Counted from the stretch's first letter, positions 24,184-34,670 are shown. The stretch is DNA of 47,301 nucleotides from Immundisolibacter sp. (GCF_014359565.1 NZ_JACIZD010000003.1:276357-323657); one strand, 5' to 3'. Numbers and translations are program-made. Notes: generated by a model from the letters alone, not told the origin.

Positions 24184-24873
24184 GATGTATCTCCTGTGTT
24201 GTTGGCTTGCCAGGTCGTCAGCGCTCCAGCTGCGTGCAGTCGGATCCGGATTGGGGCTACTTCGAGAACCGGATCAGCGCTGCAATTTCGCCTTGCGTCA
24301 GGTTCGACTTGAGAACCTCTGCAAAGTTCACGTCGGGTCGACGCGTTCGAAGTTTCCGCGATGCCGGATAGCGGGCCGGCAATGCCCGCGGCGAGGCGTC
24401 TGTTGGTGGTGATTGATTAAGGAATTTCTGAACTCCGCGTAATCAGCAGGCCGGTCAAGGTGCCGTGCACGGTAGCCCCGCGCGTCGCCGGCGTCGGTAC
24501 GCTGCCGCGCTTATGGCGCTACCGGCGCTTGTCCCGGCCGCCGTATCGCGCCGGGTCTGTGGCGGGGCTTGAAGCCCAGTACAGACCCGGTTCGGGGTCC
24601 TGGCGGGTCCAGGAAGCCGGCGGAGTGGCGGCTGGCCGTCTCGTGATTGAGCGCCACGCGCTGGGCCATGGCGTGCAGGTCGCGCCCGCGCCGCCGCTGG
24701 GCTTTGCCGCCATAGATCGCCGTGGCGCCGCTGTGGATGAACAGCTGCGTGTGGTTGTCGCGCGCCTCGTGCCCAGCCCGGCGCGCCACCGACCTTGGTG
24801 GGTGCGAGCGCATCGACAGGCCTGGGACGTCCTTGCTAGGCTGGAGCCCGGTCCAAATCCAGCGGAGCGTGCC
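24184..24873. other. 690-bp region without a convincing gene
   Basis: It lies between the CsbD-like gene (minus) and the molybdenum hydroxylase operon (plus), so it should hold divergent promoters. Long open frames exist on both strands at 24460-24873, but their translations are Arg/Pro-rich with no motifs and look like GC-rich shadow frames. GGAG at 24864-24867 is the ribosome site of the downstream gene. Confidence 0.5.
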
Positions 24874-25338
24874 ATGACCCGCATGCAAGTGAACGGCAAG
24901 ACCTTCGAGGTCGATGCCGAGCCGGACAAGCCCCTGCTGTGGGTGCTGCGCGAGGATCTGGGGCTCACCGGCGCCAAGTTCGGCTGCGGGGTGGGGCAGT
25001 GCCTGGCCTGTGTGGTGCTCTTGGATGGTCAGCCCGCGCCGGCCTGCATGATGCCCCTGGCGGCGGTCGGGGCGCGGCAGGTGACCACCATCGAGGGCTT
25101 GTCGGCCGAAGGCAGCCACCCGGTGCAGCGCGCCTGGAGGGAGCTGAACGTGGTGCAGTGCGGCTATTGCCAACCCGGGCAGATCATGGCCGCGACGGCG
25201 CTGCTGGCGCGAACGCCGGATCCGGACGACGCCGCCATCGACGCCGCGCTGCGCGGCAACCTGTGCCGCTGCGGCACCTATCAGCGCATCCGCCAGGCCG
25301 TGAAACGTGCCGCCGTGTTGAGCAGGGAGCAGGCCTGA
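24874..25338 (+). CDS. 2Fe-2S subunit of a molybdenum hydroxylase (IorA/CoxS-like)
   Basis: A 154-residue protein carrying both iron-sulfur sites of xanthine-dehydrogenase-family small subunits: the plant-type cluster [21 protein letters not shown] (about residues 42-62) and the helical cluster CGYCQPGQ...[14 protein letters not shown] (about 100-145). It passes electrons from the molybdenum subunit encoded downstream. The pair resembles isoquinoline 1-oxidoreductase, which has no FAD subunit. ATG 24874 is chosen because GGAG lies six bases upstream and the family starts here; the frame stays open upstream to 24460 but that part has no similarity. The next gene starts one base after its stop. 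Confidence 0.93.
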   Translation: MTRMQVNGKTFEVDAEPDKPLLWVLREDLGLTGAKFGCGVGQCLACVVLLDGQPAPACMMPLAAVGARQVTTIEGLSAEGSHPVQRAWRELNVVQCGYCQPGQIMAATALLARTPDPDDAAIDAALRGNLCRCGTYQRIRQAVKRAAVLSREQA

Positions 25339-25339
25339 C

Positions 25340-27451
25340 ATGGTCGCCCTGACACGCCGCGCGTTTCTGGTCAGCGGCACCAGCCTGGCCGGCGGGCTGT
25401 GCCTGGCCTTGCGCCTGCCGTTGGCGGGGGCAGCCGGGAAAGCTGCCGAGGCCGGCTTTGCGCCCAACGCTTTCGTGCAGGTCGCCGGCGACGGGGTGGT
25501 GACGCTCACGCTGCACAAATCCGAGATGGGGCAGGGCACGCACAGCGGCCTTGCTGCCATCCTGGCCGACGAGCTGGACGTGGATCTGGCCACCGTGCGC
25601 CTGACCATGGCCGACGAAGACCCGGCCTATTACCTGTCCGGGGGCATGATGGGCACCGGCGGCAGCACCAGCATCCGCCTGTCCTGGGATGCCCTGGCGG
25701 ACGCGGCGGCCAGCGCCCGCGCCATGCTGGTGGCCGCCGCGGCGCGTACCTGGCAGGTCGGGCCGGCCGCCTGCCGCACGGCTGTCGGCAAGGTGCTGGG
25801 CCCGACCGGGCAGGCGCTCGGATATGGCGAACTGGCGGCCCTGGCCGCCACCTTGCCGGTGCCCGAGAAAGCGCTGCGCAAGCCGCCGGCCGAGTACCGC
25901 TACATCGGCAAGCCCACGCCACGCGTGGACAACCTGCAAAAGATCACCGGGCAGGCGCGGTTTGGCATCGACGTGACGCTGCCGGGCCTGCTGACGGCGG
26001 TGGTGCTGCGCCCGGCGCAGTTCGGCGGCGCGCTGGAGAGCTTCGATGCCGCGGCCGCGCAGGCGCTGCCGGGCGTGCGCAAGATCGTCGCCATCGATTC
26101 GGGTGTCGGCGTGATCGCGGATGGCTACTGGCAGGCGCGGCGGGCGGCGCAGAAAATCATCGTCAAGTGGCGCCCGGCGGCGCAGGCGATGGACAGCATG
26201 GACATCGCCAAGGCGCTCGATGCGGCGCTGGAGCAGCCCGGCAGTCCGGCGCGCCGGGACGGCGATGTCGAGGCCGCGCTCAAGGCCGGTGGCCAGACGC
26301 TGGAGGCGACTTATCGCCTGCCGTTTCTGGCCCACGCCTGTCTGGAGCCGATGAACGCCACCGCCCATGTGCGGGACGGACACTGCGAAATCTGGGCGCC
26401 GACGCAGGGCCAGACGCGCGCCCGCGACGCCGCCGCCAAGCTGCTGGGCATCCCGCGCGAGCGCGTGACGGTGCACACCACGTACCTGGGTGGCGGCTTC
26501 GGGCGGCGTTTCGAGGTCGACTTCGTGCTCGATGCGGTGGCGCTGTCGCGCGCCGCCGCGGCGCCGGTCAAGGTGATCTGGTCGCGCGAGGACGATCTCG
26601 CGCACGACTTCTACCGCCCGGCGGCGGTGCACCGGCTGGTGGCGGCGCTGGACCAGCAGACGCCGACGGCCTGGCAGCACCGCATCGCCAGCCCGTCCAT
26701 CCAGGCCCGTCTGGCGCCGGAGACCCTCAAGGACGGCATCGACCGCTCGGTGGTGGAGGGCGTGCGCGAGCTGCCCTATGCCATTCCCAACGTGGCGGTG
26801 GACTGCGCGCTGGTGGAAACCGGCGTGCCGGTCGGCTACTGGCGCTCGGTGGGCAACTCCGGCAATGCCTTCGTGGTCGAGTCCTTCATCGACGAGCTGG
26901 CCCATGCTGCCGGGGAAGACCCGCTGGCATTCCGCCGCCGCCTGCTGGCCGAGCAGCCGCGCCACCTGCGGGTGCTGGAGCTGGCCGCCGAGCGTGCCGG
27001 CTGGGGCCAGCCGTTGCCCAAGGGTCGGGCCCGCGGCCTTGCCGTGCACAGGAGCTTCGGCAGCTACGTGGCGCAGGTGGCCGAGGTCGAGGTGGTGGAC
27101 GGCACACCCCAGGTACGGCGGGTGGTGTGCGCCATCGACTGCGGACGCCATGTGAACCCCGACCAGGTGGTGGCGCAGATGGAAGGCGGCATCGTCGACG
27201 CCCTGTCGGCGGCCCTGTATGGCGAGGTGCCGATTGCCGGCGGCAGCGCGCGGCTTGGCAATTTCGACACCTATCCTTTGCTGCGGCTGGACCGGATGCC
27301 GCGCATCGAGGTGCACATCGTCGGCAGCGAGGAGCCGCCCGGCGGCACTGGCGAACCTGGCGTGCCGCCGCTGGCGCCGGCCGTGGCCAACGCGTTGTTT
27401 GCACTGACCGGACAGCGTCTGCGCTCGCTGCCGCTGCGCCTGCCGACCTGA
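25340..27451 (+). CDS. Molybdopterin subunit of an IorB-like hydroxylase
   Basis: A 703-residue molybdopterin-cytosine-dinucleotide-type subunit. The N-terminus [20 protein letters not shown] is a twin-arginine signal, so the enzyme should fold in the cytoplasm and go to the periplasm. Later segments include [53 protein letters not shown] and, at the C-terminus, [19 protein letters not shown] with the conserved catalytic Glu. The substrate could be an N-heterocycle or an aldehyde; it cannot be told from sequence. The partner 2Fe-2S subunit has no signal of its own and would be carried across bound to this one. No FAD subunit or XdhC-type maturation gene is adjacent. Confidence 0.9.
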   Translation: MVALTRRAFLVSGTSLAGGLCLALRLPLAGAAGKAAEAGFAPNAFVQVAGDGVVTLTLHKSEMGQGTHSGLAAILADELDVDLATVRLTMADEDPAYYLSGGMMGTGGSTSIRLSWDALADAAASARAMLVAAAARTWQVGPAACRTAVGKVLGPTGQALGYGELAALAATLPVPEKALRKPPAEYRYIGKPTPRVDNLQKITGQARFGIDVTLPGLLTAVVLRPAQFGGALESFDAAAAQALPGVRKIVAIDSGVGVIADGYWQARRAAQKIIVKWRPAAQAMDSMDIAKALDAALEQPGSPARRDGDVEAALKAGGQTLEATYRLPFLAHACLEPMNATAHVRDGHCEIWAPTQGQTRARDAAAKLLGIPRERVTVHTTYLGGGFGRRFEVDFVLDAVALSRAAAAPVKVIWSREDDLAHDFYRPAAVHRLVAALDQQTPTAWQHRIASPSIQARLAPETLKDGIDRSVVEGVRELPYAIPNVAVDCALVETGVPVGYWRSVGNSGNAFVVESFIDELAHAAGEDPLAFRRRLLAEQPRHLRVLELAAERAGWGQPLPKGRARGLAVHRSFGSYVAQVAEVEVVDGTPQVRRVVCAIDCGRHVNPDQVVAQMEGGIVDALSAALYGEVPIAGGSARLGNFDTYPLLRLDRMPRIEVHIVGSEEPPGGTGEPGVPPLAPAVANALFALTGQRLRSLPLRLPT

Positions 27452-27463
27452 TTCCAGCCCGCT

Positions 27464-28069
27464 TCAGGCGCCCGGCTCCAGCCGCAGCAGCGCGAACAGC
27501 AAACCGTGCGGCGTGTGGTCCAGGCGCAGCCGGGCCTGGCCCGCATAGCCCATGCGTACCCGCCAGCTGTGACTCAGCGGCATGCCCAGCACACCGCGTA
27601 GCAGCATGGCGATGGTGCCGCCGTGGGCCACCACCAGCACGCGCTGGCCGCGCGAGTCGTCAATCAGGCGCTGCCAGGCGGTCTCGACCCGGGCGCAGAA
27701 GTCGGCCAACGGCTCGCCCTGCGGCGGGGGATGGGCCACCGGGTCATTCCAGAAATTTGCCAGCGCAGCGCCGTAGGCGGCCTCCACCTGCGCCGACGTG
27801 AGCCCTTCCCACAGACCGAAGCTGATTTCGCGAAAATCGGCCTCGACCCGGCACTCAAGCCCCTGCTGCCGGGCCAGCGCCTCGGCAAACTCCCGGCAGC
27901 GGCGCAGCGGCGAGCAGACCACGCGGTCCCAGGCGCCGCCCGCGGTGGCCGATTCCATCTGGGCCCAGCCGGCGGGCGACAGCGGATCGTCCACGGAGCC
28001 GCGAAAACGCGGGCCGCCCGCCGGTTCGCCGTGGCGCAGCAGGTCGATGGTGGTGACTGGCGCGTCCAT
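27464..28069 (-). CDS. Histidine phosphatase family protein
   Basis: A 201-residue phosphoglycerate-mutase-like enzyme. [11 protein letters not shown] (His near residue 13) is the phospho-acceptor site; [24 protein letters not shown] and [16 protein letters not shown] complete the active site (second His in AHGG). It resembles CobC-type alpha-ribazole phosphatases and other small phosphatases, but there are no cobalamin genes around, so the substrate is open. The ATG overlaps the ampD stop (ATGA), making an ampD-phosphatase operon. Confidence 0.88.
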   Translation of the reverse strand: MDAPVTTIDLLRHGEPAGGPRFRGSVDDPLSPAGWAQMESATAGGAWDRVVCSPLRRCREFAEALARQQGLECRVEADFREISFGLWEGLTSAQVEAAYGAALANFWNDPVAHPPPQGEPLADFCARVETAWQRLIDDSRGQRVLVVAHGGTIAMLLRGVLGMPLSHSWRVRMGYAGQARLRLDHTPHGLLFALLRLEPGA

Positions 28070-28656
28070 CAGGCCGCCATCAGCGCCGCGCGGTAGACCG
28101 CCCAGTCGAAGTGCGGGCCCGGATCGGTCTTGCGGCCGGGCGCGATGTCGCTGTGGCCGACGATGTTCTCGGCCCGAATGGCCGGGCAGGCGGCGCGCAC
28201 TGCCCGCGTCAGCGCGGTCAGCGCGGCGTACTGGGCGGCCGTGAAGCGGTCGCGGTCACTGCCCTCCAGCTCGATGCCGACCGAAAAATCGTTGCAGCGC
28301 TCGCGCCCGGCAAAGCACGACACGCCCGCATGCCAGGCGCGCCGGTGCACGGGCACGAACTGCTGCACCTGTCCCTCGCGGCGGACCAGGAAATGGGCCG
28401 ATACGCGCAGATTCGCCAGCTCGCCGTAGTCCGGCCGGTGGGTACAGTCGAGCGTGCCCAGGAACAGCGCCGCCACGTCATCGCCGCCGTATTCGCCGGC
28501 CGGCAGACTGATGGCGTGGATCACCAGCAGGTCGATCGCAATCCCCGGCGGGCGGGCGTCGCAGTGTGGCGAGGGCAACTGGATCGCGCCCTGCGCCAGG
28601 CCGGTTTCGCGGTCGATAGGGAAATCGCAAGCGGCGGGTGGCAGGGGCGCGGTCAT
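28069..28656 (-). CDS. ampD: 1,6-anhydro-N-acetylmuramyl-L-alanine amidase AmpD
   Basis: A 195-residue cytoplasmic zinc amidase of cell-wall recycling that removes the peptide from anhydro-muropeptides. Zinc ligands fit the family: His in LLVIHAISLP, His in GHSDIAPGRKTDPGPHFDW and the Asp (DPGP) following, with Glu in GIELEGSD as catalytic residue. Length equals that of E. coli AmpD (about 183) plus a short N-terminal extension. Start at ATG 28656; an open frame extends upstream but without similarity. It is divergent from gmk. Confidence 0.93.
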   Translation of the reverse strand: MTAPLPPAACDFPIDRETGLAQGAIQLPSPHCDARPPGIAIDLLVIHAISLPAGEYGGDDVAALFLGTLDCTHRPDYGELANLRVSAHFLVRREGQVQQFVPVHRRAWHAGVSCFAGRERCNDFSVGIELEGSDRDRFTAAQYAALTALTRAVRAACPAIRAENIVGHSDIAPGRKTDPGPHFDWAVYRAALMAA

Positions 28657-28741
28657 GGCGCAAGCTCGGACAAGGGCGATCGTTGCGTGGGGAGCGCATT
28701 GTCCCGCCAAAACGGAGCGGCGGCCACGGCCAGGTCCGAGG

Positions 28742-28768
28742 ATTCGCGGCGGGGCGCCGCTCCCACAA
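28742..28768. repeat. REP-like GTGGGAGC hairpin, copy 2 (inverted)
   Basis: On the minus strand it reads CTTGTGGGAGC followed by a GCGGC/GCCGC hairpin and GCGAAT. It has the same layout as the copy at 336-361 and lies between the divergent ampD and gmk genes. Confidence 0.55.
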
Positions 28769-28849
28769 GGGCCTCGCACACCCTGTGCCCGGCCAAGCGG
28801 ATAATTTGCCGCGAATCCCACCCCCGTGACCCCACCTGAAGCCACCGCC

Positions 28850-29476
28850 ATGTCTGCCAATCCCGGTCTCCTGTACGTCGTCTGCGGCCCGTCCGGGGTC
28901 GGCAAGACCAGTCTGGTGCACGCCCTGGTGGGGCGTCGGCCGGGGTTGTCGTTGTCGGTGTCCTACACCACCCGCCCGCCGCGGCCAGGTGAGCGGGACG
29001 GCGTGGCCTATCACTTCGTGAGCGTGGAGCGCTTCGCGGCCATGCAGGCGGCCGGCGAATTTCTGGAGTGCGCGCAGGTGTTCGACCATCACTATGGCAC
29101 CTCGGCGGTGGCCGTGGCCCGGTCGCTCAAGGCGGGTGAGTCGGTGGTGCTGGAAATCGACTGGCAGGGCGCGCGTCAGGCGCGGGAAAAGCTGCCCGGC
29201 TGCGTCACGGTGATGATCCTGCCGCCGTCGGTGGCGACGCTGCGCGCGCGCCTGGGTGGCCGCGGCGATGATTCGACCGTCATCGACCGGCGCATGCGCG
29301 ATGCCCTGGCGGAGCTCGGCCACTGGCCGGAGTTCGACTATCTGGTGGTCAACGACGCCTTCGAGCAGGCGCTGGACGACCTGTGCGCCATCACCCGCGC
29401 CACGGAACTCGCGCGCGATCGGCAGCGGCCGTGGCTGGCGGCGAACCTGCCGCAGTTGCCGGATCTGTCGGGCTGA
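28850..29476 (+). CDS. gmk: Guanylate kinase
   Basis: A 208-residue protein with P-loop GPSGVGKTSL, the GMP-binding region SVSYTTRPPRPGERDGVAYHFV, VVLEIDWQGARQ and the lid RLGGRGDDSTVIDRRM. It phosphorylates GMP to GDP. ATG 28850 gives the usual length; GTG 28826 would add eight residues. In many proteobacteria gmk is followed by rpoZ and spoT; here it is followed by a convergent pbpG-like gene, so that linkage is broken. Confidence 0.95.
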   Translation: MSANPGLLYVVCGPSGVGKTSLVHALVGRRPGLSLSVSYTTRPPRPGERDGVAYHFVSVERFAAMQAAGEFLECAQVFDHHYGTSAVAVARSLKAGESVVLEIDWQGARQAREKLPGCVTVMILPPSVATLRARLGGRGDDSTVIDRRMRDALAELGHWPEFDYLVVNDAFEQALDDLCAITRATELARDRQRPWLAANLPQLPDLSG

Positions 29477-29497
29477 GGCCGCGCCGCCGCCGCTCGA

Positions 29498-30361
29498 TCA
29501 GCGGCTGGCGGCGACCTGGGTTGTGCGCGCCGAGGCTTCCATCCAGCGGCGCGCCCGGCCGGCATCGCCGACGCGGGTCAGCGTGCCCGACGAGTCCATC
29601 AGCACCATCACCACCGGCTTGTTGCCGACGGTGGTGTGCATCACCAGGCAGCGGCCCGCTTCGTTGATGTAACCGGTCTTGGTGACGGCGATGTGCCACT
29701 GCGGGTTGCGCACCAGTGGGTTGGTGTTGCGGTACTGGGTCAGGTGCCGCCCGACCTTGACCGTGTACTCGGGCGTGGTGGAGTAGGCGCGGATGGTCGA
29801 GTAGCGTGCGGCGGCCTGCACCATGCGCGCCAGATCGCTCGGCGTCGAGCGGTTGTCGCCCGACAAGCCGGTGGCTTCCACGAAGCGCGTGTGGGTCATG
29901 CCCAGCGCCCGCGCCTTGCGGTTCATGGCCGCCACGCCGGCCGCCGGGCCGCCCGGGTAATTGCGCAGCAGCGCCGCCGCGGCGCGGTTCTCGGACGACA
30001 TCAGCGCCAGGCGCAGCAGGTCGCTGCGGGACAGCTTGGTGCCGATGGCCAGACGCGAGGTAGTGCCGCGCAGACGGTCGCGCTCGGCGTCGGTGATGGT
30101 CAGTATCTGGTTCATCGGCTGACCGGCATCCAGCACCACCATGGCGGTCATTAGCTTGGTGATGGAGGCGATCGGCAGGGTCTGGTCGGGGTTTTTGGCG
30201 TACAGCACCTGGCCGGTGTCGGCGCGCATGATCAGCGCCGCGCGCGAGCGCAGGTCCACGGCGGGTCGGGTCGCCGGCGAGCGGGGTGCTGCCTGGACGG
30301 TGCTGAGGCACGCGGCGATCAGCGTGCCGACCATGAGGCGCAATACCGGGGATGGCCGCAT
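29498..30361 (-). CDS. pbpG: D-alanyl-D-alanine endopeptidase (PBP7/PbpG-like)
   Basis: A 287-residue periplasmic S11-family peptidase with a signal peptide (MVGTLIAACLSTVQA). The three active-site motifs are present: SITK (SxxK), SSEN (SxN) and KTGY (KTG). Size and the context AALIMRADTGQVLYAKN match PbpG, which cleaves D-Ala-meso-DAP cross-links, rather than the longer DacA carboxypeptidases that have a C-terminal membrane anchor. It is convergent with gmk; the gap is 21 bp. Confidence 0.9.
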   Translation of the reverse strand: MRPSPVLRLMVGTLIAACLSTVQAAPRSPATRPAVDLRSRAALIMRADTGQVLYAKNPDQTLPIASITKLMTAMVVLDAGQPMNQILTITDAERDRLRGTTSRLAIGTKLSRSDLLRLALMSSENRAAAALLRNYPGGPAAGVAAMNRKARALGMTHTRFVEATGLSGDNRSTPSDLARMVQAAARYSTIRAYSTTPEYTVKVGRHLTQYRNTNPLVRNPQWHIAVTKTGYINEAGRCLVMHTTVGNKPVVMVLMDSSGTLTRVGDAGRARRWMEASARTTQVAASR

Positions 30362-30543
30362 CGTTCTCCCTGAAGGTGCTGGTCCGACCGGTCGGGTCGG
30401 CGGTTAGGCGCGCCCGGCATCAGGCGCGGCGCGCACAGTATCGCCATTTTTGCGCGTGGCGCCAGTGTCTGCCTTGTTATTCGGGTGATGCCGGGGTGAT
30501 CGTCGTTGCCTGACGGGCGCCGCCGGTGGCCTGTTGCGGTGCC

Positions 30544-32787
30544 TCAGACCTCCAGCTCCAGTCCGCGCACCCGGGCGAAGCCGCGCGGCAGCGGCTTGCC
30601 GCGCGCGCCGCGCGCGGCGCTGTAGGAGTCCAGATCACTGCCGCGCAGGGTCAGGTGACGACCGCCAGACAGCACCCGAAGCGCCGCACCGTCCGGCAGG
30701 GCGAGCACGCACAGCAGCTTCTCTTCGCCGCTGGCGGCCAGCTTGCCGGGGATGCCGAGCAGCTTCACGCCCTTGCCGCGCGCCAGCTCCGGCAGCTCGC
30801 GGGCCGGGAACACCAGCAGCCGTCCGGCCGTGCTGACGCAGGCCAGGCGAAGGTCAGCATCGCCGTCGCCATCGACGCGCAGCGGCGCCAGCGGCAATGC
30901 GCCCTCGGGCAAGCTCAGTACCGCCTTGCCGGTGCGCTGGCGCGAAATCAGCGACTCCAGCGGTGTGACGAAGCCGTAACCGGCGTCGCTGGCGATCAGG
31001 TAGCGCTCGTCCGGCTCGCCGAGCACCACGTGCAGCATGCGCGCGCCGGCTTCCAGCGTCAGGCGCCCGGACAGCGGTTCGCCGTGGCCGCGCGCCGAGG
31101 GCAGCGTGTGCGCCGGCAGGGCGTAGGCGCGCCCGGCCGAGTCCAGGAACACCGCCTGCTGGTTGCTGCGTCCGCGCGCGGCGGCCAGGTAGCTGTCGCC
31201 GGAGCGATACGTCAGCCCCTGCGGGTCGACATCGTGGCCCTTGGCCAGGCGCACCCAGCCGTGGGCGGACAGCGCCACCGTCACCGGCTCGCTGGGCGTC
31301 AGGTCGGCTTCCGCCAGCGCCCGCGAGGCGCCACGCTCGACCAGCAGGCAGCGGCGCGGGTCGCCGTATTTTTCGGCATCGGCCTCGATCTCATCGCGGA
31401 TCAGGCCGCGCAGCAGGCTGTCCGAGCCCAGCGTCGCCTGCAGCGAATCGCGCTCGGCGGCCAGCTCGTCGCGCTCGCCGGTCAGGCGCGTTTCTTCCAG
31501 CCGGGCCAGGTGGCGCAGCTTCAGTTCCAGAATCGCCTCGGCCTGCGCGTCGCTGAGCGCGAAGCGCTCCATCAGCACCGTCTTGGGCCGGTCCTCGTAA
31601 CGGATGATGGCGATCACCTCGTCGATGTTCAGGAACGCGATCAGCAGGCCTTCCAGGATGTGCAGGCGGTCCTGCACGCGCGTGAGGCGGTGCTGCAGGC
31701 GCCGGCGCACGGTGACGGTGCGAAATTGCAGCCATTCCAGCAGCAGCCCGCGCAGGTCGCGCACGCCCGGCCGGCCATCCAGGCCAATGCAGTTCAGGTT
31801 CACGCGGTAGCTTTTTTCCAGCTCCGTGGTGGCGAACAGGTGCCCCATCAGGGCCTCGACATCGATGCGCTTGCTGCGCGGCACCAGCACCAGGCGGGTC
31901 GGGTTCTCGTGATCGGACTCGTCGCGCAGGTCCTCCAGCCAGGGCAGCTTCTTGGCCTGCATCTGGGCGGCGATCTGCTCCAGCACGCGCGCGCCGGACA
32001 CCTGGTACGGCAGCGTGGTGATGATGATGTCGCCCTCGTCCAGCTCGTAGCGCGCCCGCGCCCGCACGCTGCCGTTGCCGCTGCGGTACATGTCCACCAG
32101 CTCGGCGCGCGGGGTGATGATTTCGCAGCCGGTCGGAAAATCCGGCGCCGGCAGCAGGCGGCATAGGGCCTCCAGGTCGGCATCCGGGTGGTCCAGCAGG
32201 TGCAGCACGGCGGCGGCCACTTCGCGCAGGTTGTGCGGCGGGATGTCGGTGGCCATGCCCACGGCAATGCCGTGGCCGCCGTTGAGCAGGATGTTCGGCA
32301 GCCGCGCCGGCAGCAGCTGGGGCTCGTCCAGCGTGCCGTCGAAATTGGGCGTGAAATCCACCGTGCCCTGGCCGAGTTCGGCCAGCAGCACGTCCGCGTA
32401 GCGCGACAGCCGCGCCTCCGTGTAACGCATGGCAGCAAACGACTTCGGATCGTCCGCGCTGCCCCAGTTGCCCTGGCCCTCGACCAGCGGGTAGCGGTAG
32501 GAGAAGTCCTGCGCCATCAGCACCATGGCCTCGTAGCAGGCGCTGTCGCCGTGCGGATGGAACTTGCCGATCACGTCGCCGATGGTGCGGGCCGATTTTT
32601 TCGGCTTGTTGCCGGCGGCCAGGCCCAGCTCCGACATGGCATACACGATGCGCCGCTGCACGGGCTTCAGGCCATCGGCCAGGTGCGGCAGGGCGCGGTC
32701 CAGGATCACGTACATGGCGTAATCCAGGTACGCCTTCTCGGTGAAGGTCTTCAGCGGCAGGCGTTCGATGGTGTCGTCGAGGCTCAT
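30544..32787 (-). CDS. parC: DNA topoisomerase IV subunit A
   Basis: A 747-residue type II topoisomerase subunit, the same length class as E. coli ParC. The active-site Tyr is in [11 protein letters not shown] near residue 120. The quinolone region reads [20 protein letters not shown], that is, Ser and Glu at the positions equivalent to Ser80 and Glu84, the drug-sensitive state. The rest shows the tower and coiled-coil region ([13 protein letters not shown]) and a ParC-type C-terminal domain. It decatenates daughter chromosomes with ParE, which is not in this window. An AGGAG-like site is not obvious; ATG 32787 is the family start. Confidence 0.97.
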   Translation of the reverse strand: MSLDDTIERLPLKTFTEKAYLDYAMYVILDRALPHLADGLKPVQRRIVYAMSELGLAAGNKPKKSARTIGDVIGKFHPHGDSACYEAMVLMAQDFSYRYPLVEGQGNWGSADDPKSFAAMRYTEARLSRYADVLLAELGQGTVDFTPNFDGTLDEPQLLPARLPNILLNGGHGIAVGMATDIPPHNLREVAAAVLHLLDHPDADLEALCRLLPAPDFPTGCEIITPRAELVDMYRSGNGSVRARARYELDEGDIIITTLPYQVSGARVLEQIAAQMQAKKLPWLEDLRDESDHENPTRLVLVPRSKRIDVEALMGHLFATTELEKSYRVNLNCIGLDGRPGVRDLRGLLLEWLQFRTVTVRRRLQHRLTRVQDRLHILEGLLIAFLNIDEVIAIIRYEDRPKTVLMERFALSDAQAEAILELKLRHLARLEETRLTGERDELAAERDSLQATLGSDSLLRGLIRDEIEADAEKYGDPRRCLLVERGASRALAEADLTPSEPVTVALSAHGWVRLAKGHDVDPQGLTYRSGDSYLAAARGRSNQQAVFLDSAGRAYALPAHTLPSARGHGEPLSGRLTLEAGARMLHVVLGEPDERYLIASDAGYGFVTPLESLISRQRTGKAVLSLPEGALPLAPLRVDGDGDADLRLACVSTAGRLLVFPARELPELARGKGVKLLGIPGKLAASGEEKLLCVLALPDGAALRVLSGGRHLTLRGSDLDSYSAARGARGKPLPRGFARVRGLELEV

Positions 32788-32963
32788 TTACGCGGCGCGG
32801 GATCGGCGAAAGGGGCGCGTATGGTGACGCAAGCGGCTCGGCGCTGCCCAGTTTCGGTGAGCTGGTTCATACTTTCCGGGCGAATTCGACGTGCGGGCCT
32901 GCGACCCGCGCTCACGCCACGGATGGCGGCCAATCCAGCTTTCCCAATCAAGAGGAACCCGCC

Positions 32964-34613
32964 ATGTCCGCCGTTCTGAAATCCACCCTGCGCTCCAGCG
33001 ACGTGCCCATCGATTTTCGGGAGCACATACAGAACCTGCGCGCCCGCGACCTGCTGTGGGAAATCGACGCGCCGATCACCATCGAGACCGAAGCCCATCC
33101 GCTGGTCAGGCTCCAGTTCCGCGGCCTGAAGGAAGACCAGCGGCGCGGCTTTCTGCTCAAGAACGTGCGCAGCGCCGACGGGCGCAGCTTCGGCGGCGAT
33201 CTGGCCATCGGCTGCCTGGCGGCGTCGCGGAAAATCTTCGAGACCGGCCTTGGCATGCAGCCGGGCGACAACCTGCTGGAGCTGGTGTCCCACGCGCTGC
33301 GCAATCCGCTGCCGCCGGAAGTGGTCACCAACGCGCCGTGCCAGGAAGAAGTCCACATGGGCGCCTCGCTGACCGAGCACGGCGGCCTGGGCGAATTCCC
33401 GATTCCGATTTCCACGCCCGGCTACGACAACGGGCCGTACACCACCTTCTCGCACTGGGTCACCAAGGACCCCGAGACCGGCATCTACAACATCGGCAAC
33501 TACCGCGGCCAGGTGAAAGCCCCGGACCGCATCGGCTGCTTCACCTACCCGCCGCAGCACCTGGGCCTGCACTGGGTCAAGTGCAAGCGCCTGGGCATTC
33601 CGCTGGAAGCGGCGCTGGTCATCGGCGTGCCGCCGTACGTGTCCTACGCCGCCAACGCCAAGATTCCCTACGAGGCCGACGAGCTGCACGTGGCCGGCGC
33701 CCTGTCCGGTCGGCCGCTGCCGGTGGTGCAGGCCAAGACCGTCGACCTGCTGGTGCCGGCCTACGCCGAGATCGTCATCGAGGGCCGCATCTCCACCATG
33801 GAGCTGGAGCCGGAAGCGCCGTTTGGCGAGACCCACGGCTTCATGTCCCAGCCGGTCATGTCCTACTTCATGGAAGTGACGGCCATCACGCACCGCAAGA
33901 AGCCGACCTGGTGCTCCATCCTGTCGCAGTTCCCACCGTCGGAGAGCACGCGCCTGCGGTCCATTTCCTTCGAGGCCTCGTTCTTCAAGCACCTGAAGTA
34001 CGACTGCAACCTGGCCGGCGTGCTCGACGTGCACTTCCCGCAGCAGACCTCGGCCTACTACACCTGCTTCATCAAGATCCGGCGCAACACCAAGGCCGAC
34101 CCGTGGCAGGCGCTGTACGCCGCCGCGGCCTACGACCCGTTCGTCAAGATGTTCGTCGTCACCGACGAGGACGTGGACATCCACGACCCGGAAATGATGC
34201 TGTGGGCCACCGCCACGCGCGCCATGCCGCACCGGGACATGCGCATCATCGACGGACGCATGTCGGCCATGGACTTCTCCGCCATCCGCGCGGAAGAGGC
34301 CGAAGGCTTCAAGTACATGGAGCCGAACGGCTCGTCCGCCATCCTCATCAACGCCTGCCGGCCGTGGGCCTACCCGCCGGTGGCCCTGCCGCGCAAGGAC
34401 TTCATGGAAAACGCCATCCAGCGCTGGCAGGAACTCGGCCTGCCGGCACTGGAACTGAAAAAACCCTGGCACGGCTATGACCTGGGTTTCTGGTCCGAGC
34501 AATGCGAACGCGAGGCGCAGATGGCCGTCGAAGGCCGGCACTACGAGATCGGCGAAGCCGCCAAACTGCGGCGCGTGAAGGCGACGGATGAGAATACGGG
34601 TGGGGTGACGTGA
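32964..34613 (+). CDS. UbiD-family prenylated-flavin decarboxylase
   Basis: A 549-residue protein. Conserved UbiD segments are GIYNIGNYRGQVKAPDR, the metal/prFMN region before AAALVIGVPPYVSYAANAK, and GRISTMELEPEAPFGETHGFM, which holds the Glu residues of the catalytic Glu-Arg-Glu set. It is longer than UbiD proper (about 490 residues), so it is more likely a catabolic or detoxifying (de)carboxylase of an aromatic or unsaturated acid than the ubiquinone enzyme. GAGG lies before the ATG. No ubiX or flavin prenyltransferase gene is adjacent; cofactor must come from elsewhere. It is divergent from parC. Confidence 0.88.
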   Translation: MSAVLKSTLRSSDVPIDFREHIQNLRARDLLWEIDAPITIETEAHPLVRLQFRGLKEDQRRGFLLKNVRSADGRSFGGDLAIGCLAASRKIFETGLGMQPGDNLLELVSHALRNPLPPEVVTNAPCQEEVHMGASLTEHGGLGEFPIPISTPGYDNGPYTTFSHWVTKDPETGIYNIGNYRGQVKAPDRIGCFTYPPQHLGLHWVKCKRLGIPLEAALVIGVPPYVSYAANAKIPYEADELHVAGALSGRPLPVVQAKTVDLLVPAYAEIVIEGRISTMELEPEAPFGETHGFMSQPVMSYFMEVTAITHRKKPTWCSILSQFPPSESTRLRSISFEASFFKHLKYDCNLAGVLDVHFPQQTSAYYTCFIKIRRNTKADPWQALYAAAAYDPFVKMFVVTDEDVDIHDPEMMLWATATRAMPHRDMRIIDGRMSAMDFSAIRAEEAEGFKYMEPNGSSAILINACRPWAYPPVALPRKDFMENAIQRWQELGLPALELKKPWHGYDLGFWSEQCEREAQMAVEGRHYEIGEAAKLRRVKATDENTGGVT

Positions 34614-34636
34614 CAGGAGGACGGGCAGGGTCGGCC

Positions 34637-34670
34637 GGATGGGTTGCGGCCTGATGGCTTCCACCCATCC
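34637..34670. repeat. Perfect 8-bp inverted repeat after the UbiD gene
   Basis: GGATGGGT pairs with ACCCATCC across an 18-base loop, with GCC/GGC a few bases outside. It starts 23 bases after the UbiD stop and could serve as a terminator or be a member of the GGATGGGT-type extragenic repeats common in these bacteria. Confidence 0.5.

Noticed and set aside
24240-24330. Minus-strand peptide ending NFAEVLKSNLTQGEIAALIRFSK
   Set aside because: Looks protein-like at its C-terminus but has no continuing coding frame upstream, so it may be chance or a very small relic.
24460-24873. N-terminal extension of the 2Fe-2S subunit
   Set aside because: The frame is open, but the translation is Arg/Pro-rich without similarity, and the family start at 24874 has its own ribosome site.
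32500-32600. Quinolone-resistance changes in ParC
   Set aside because: Residues at the Ser80/Glu84 positions are the sensitive type.
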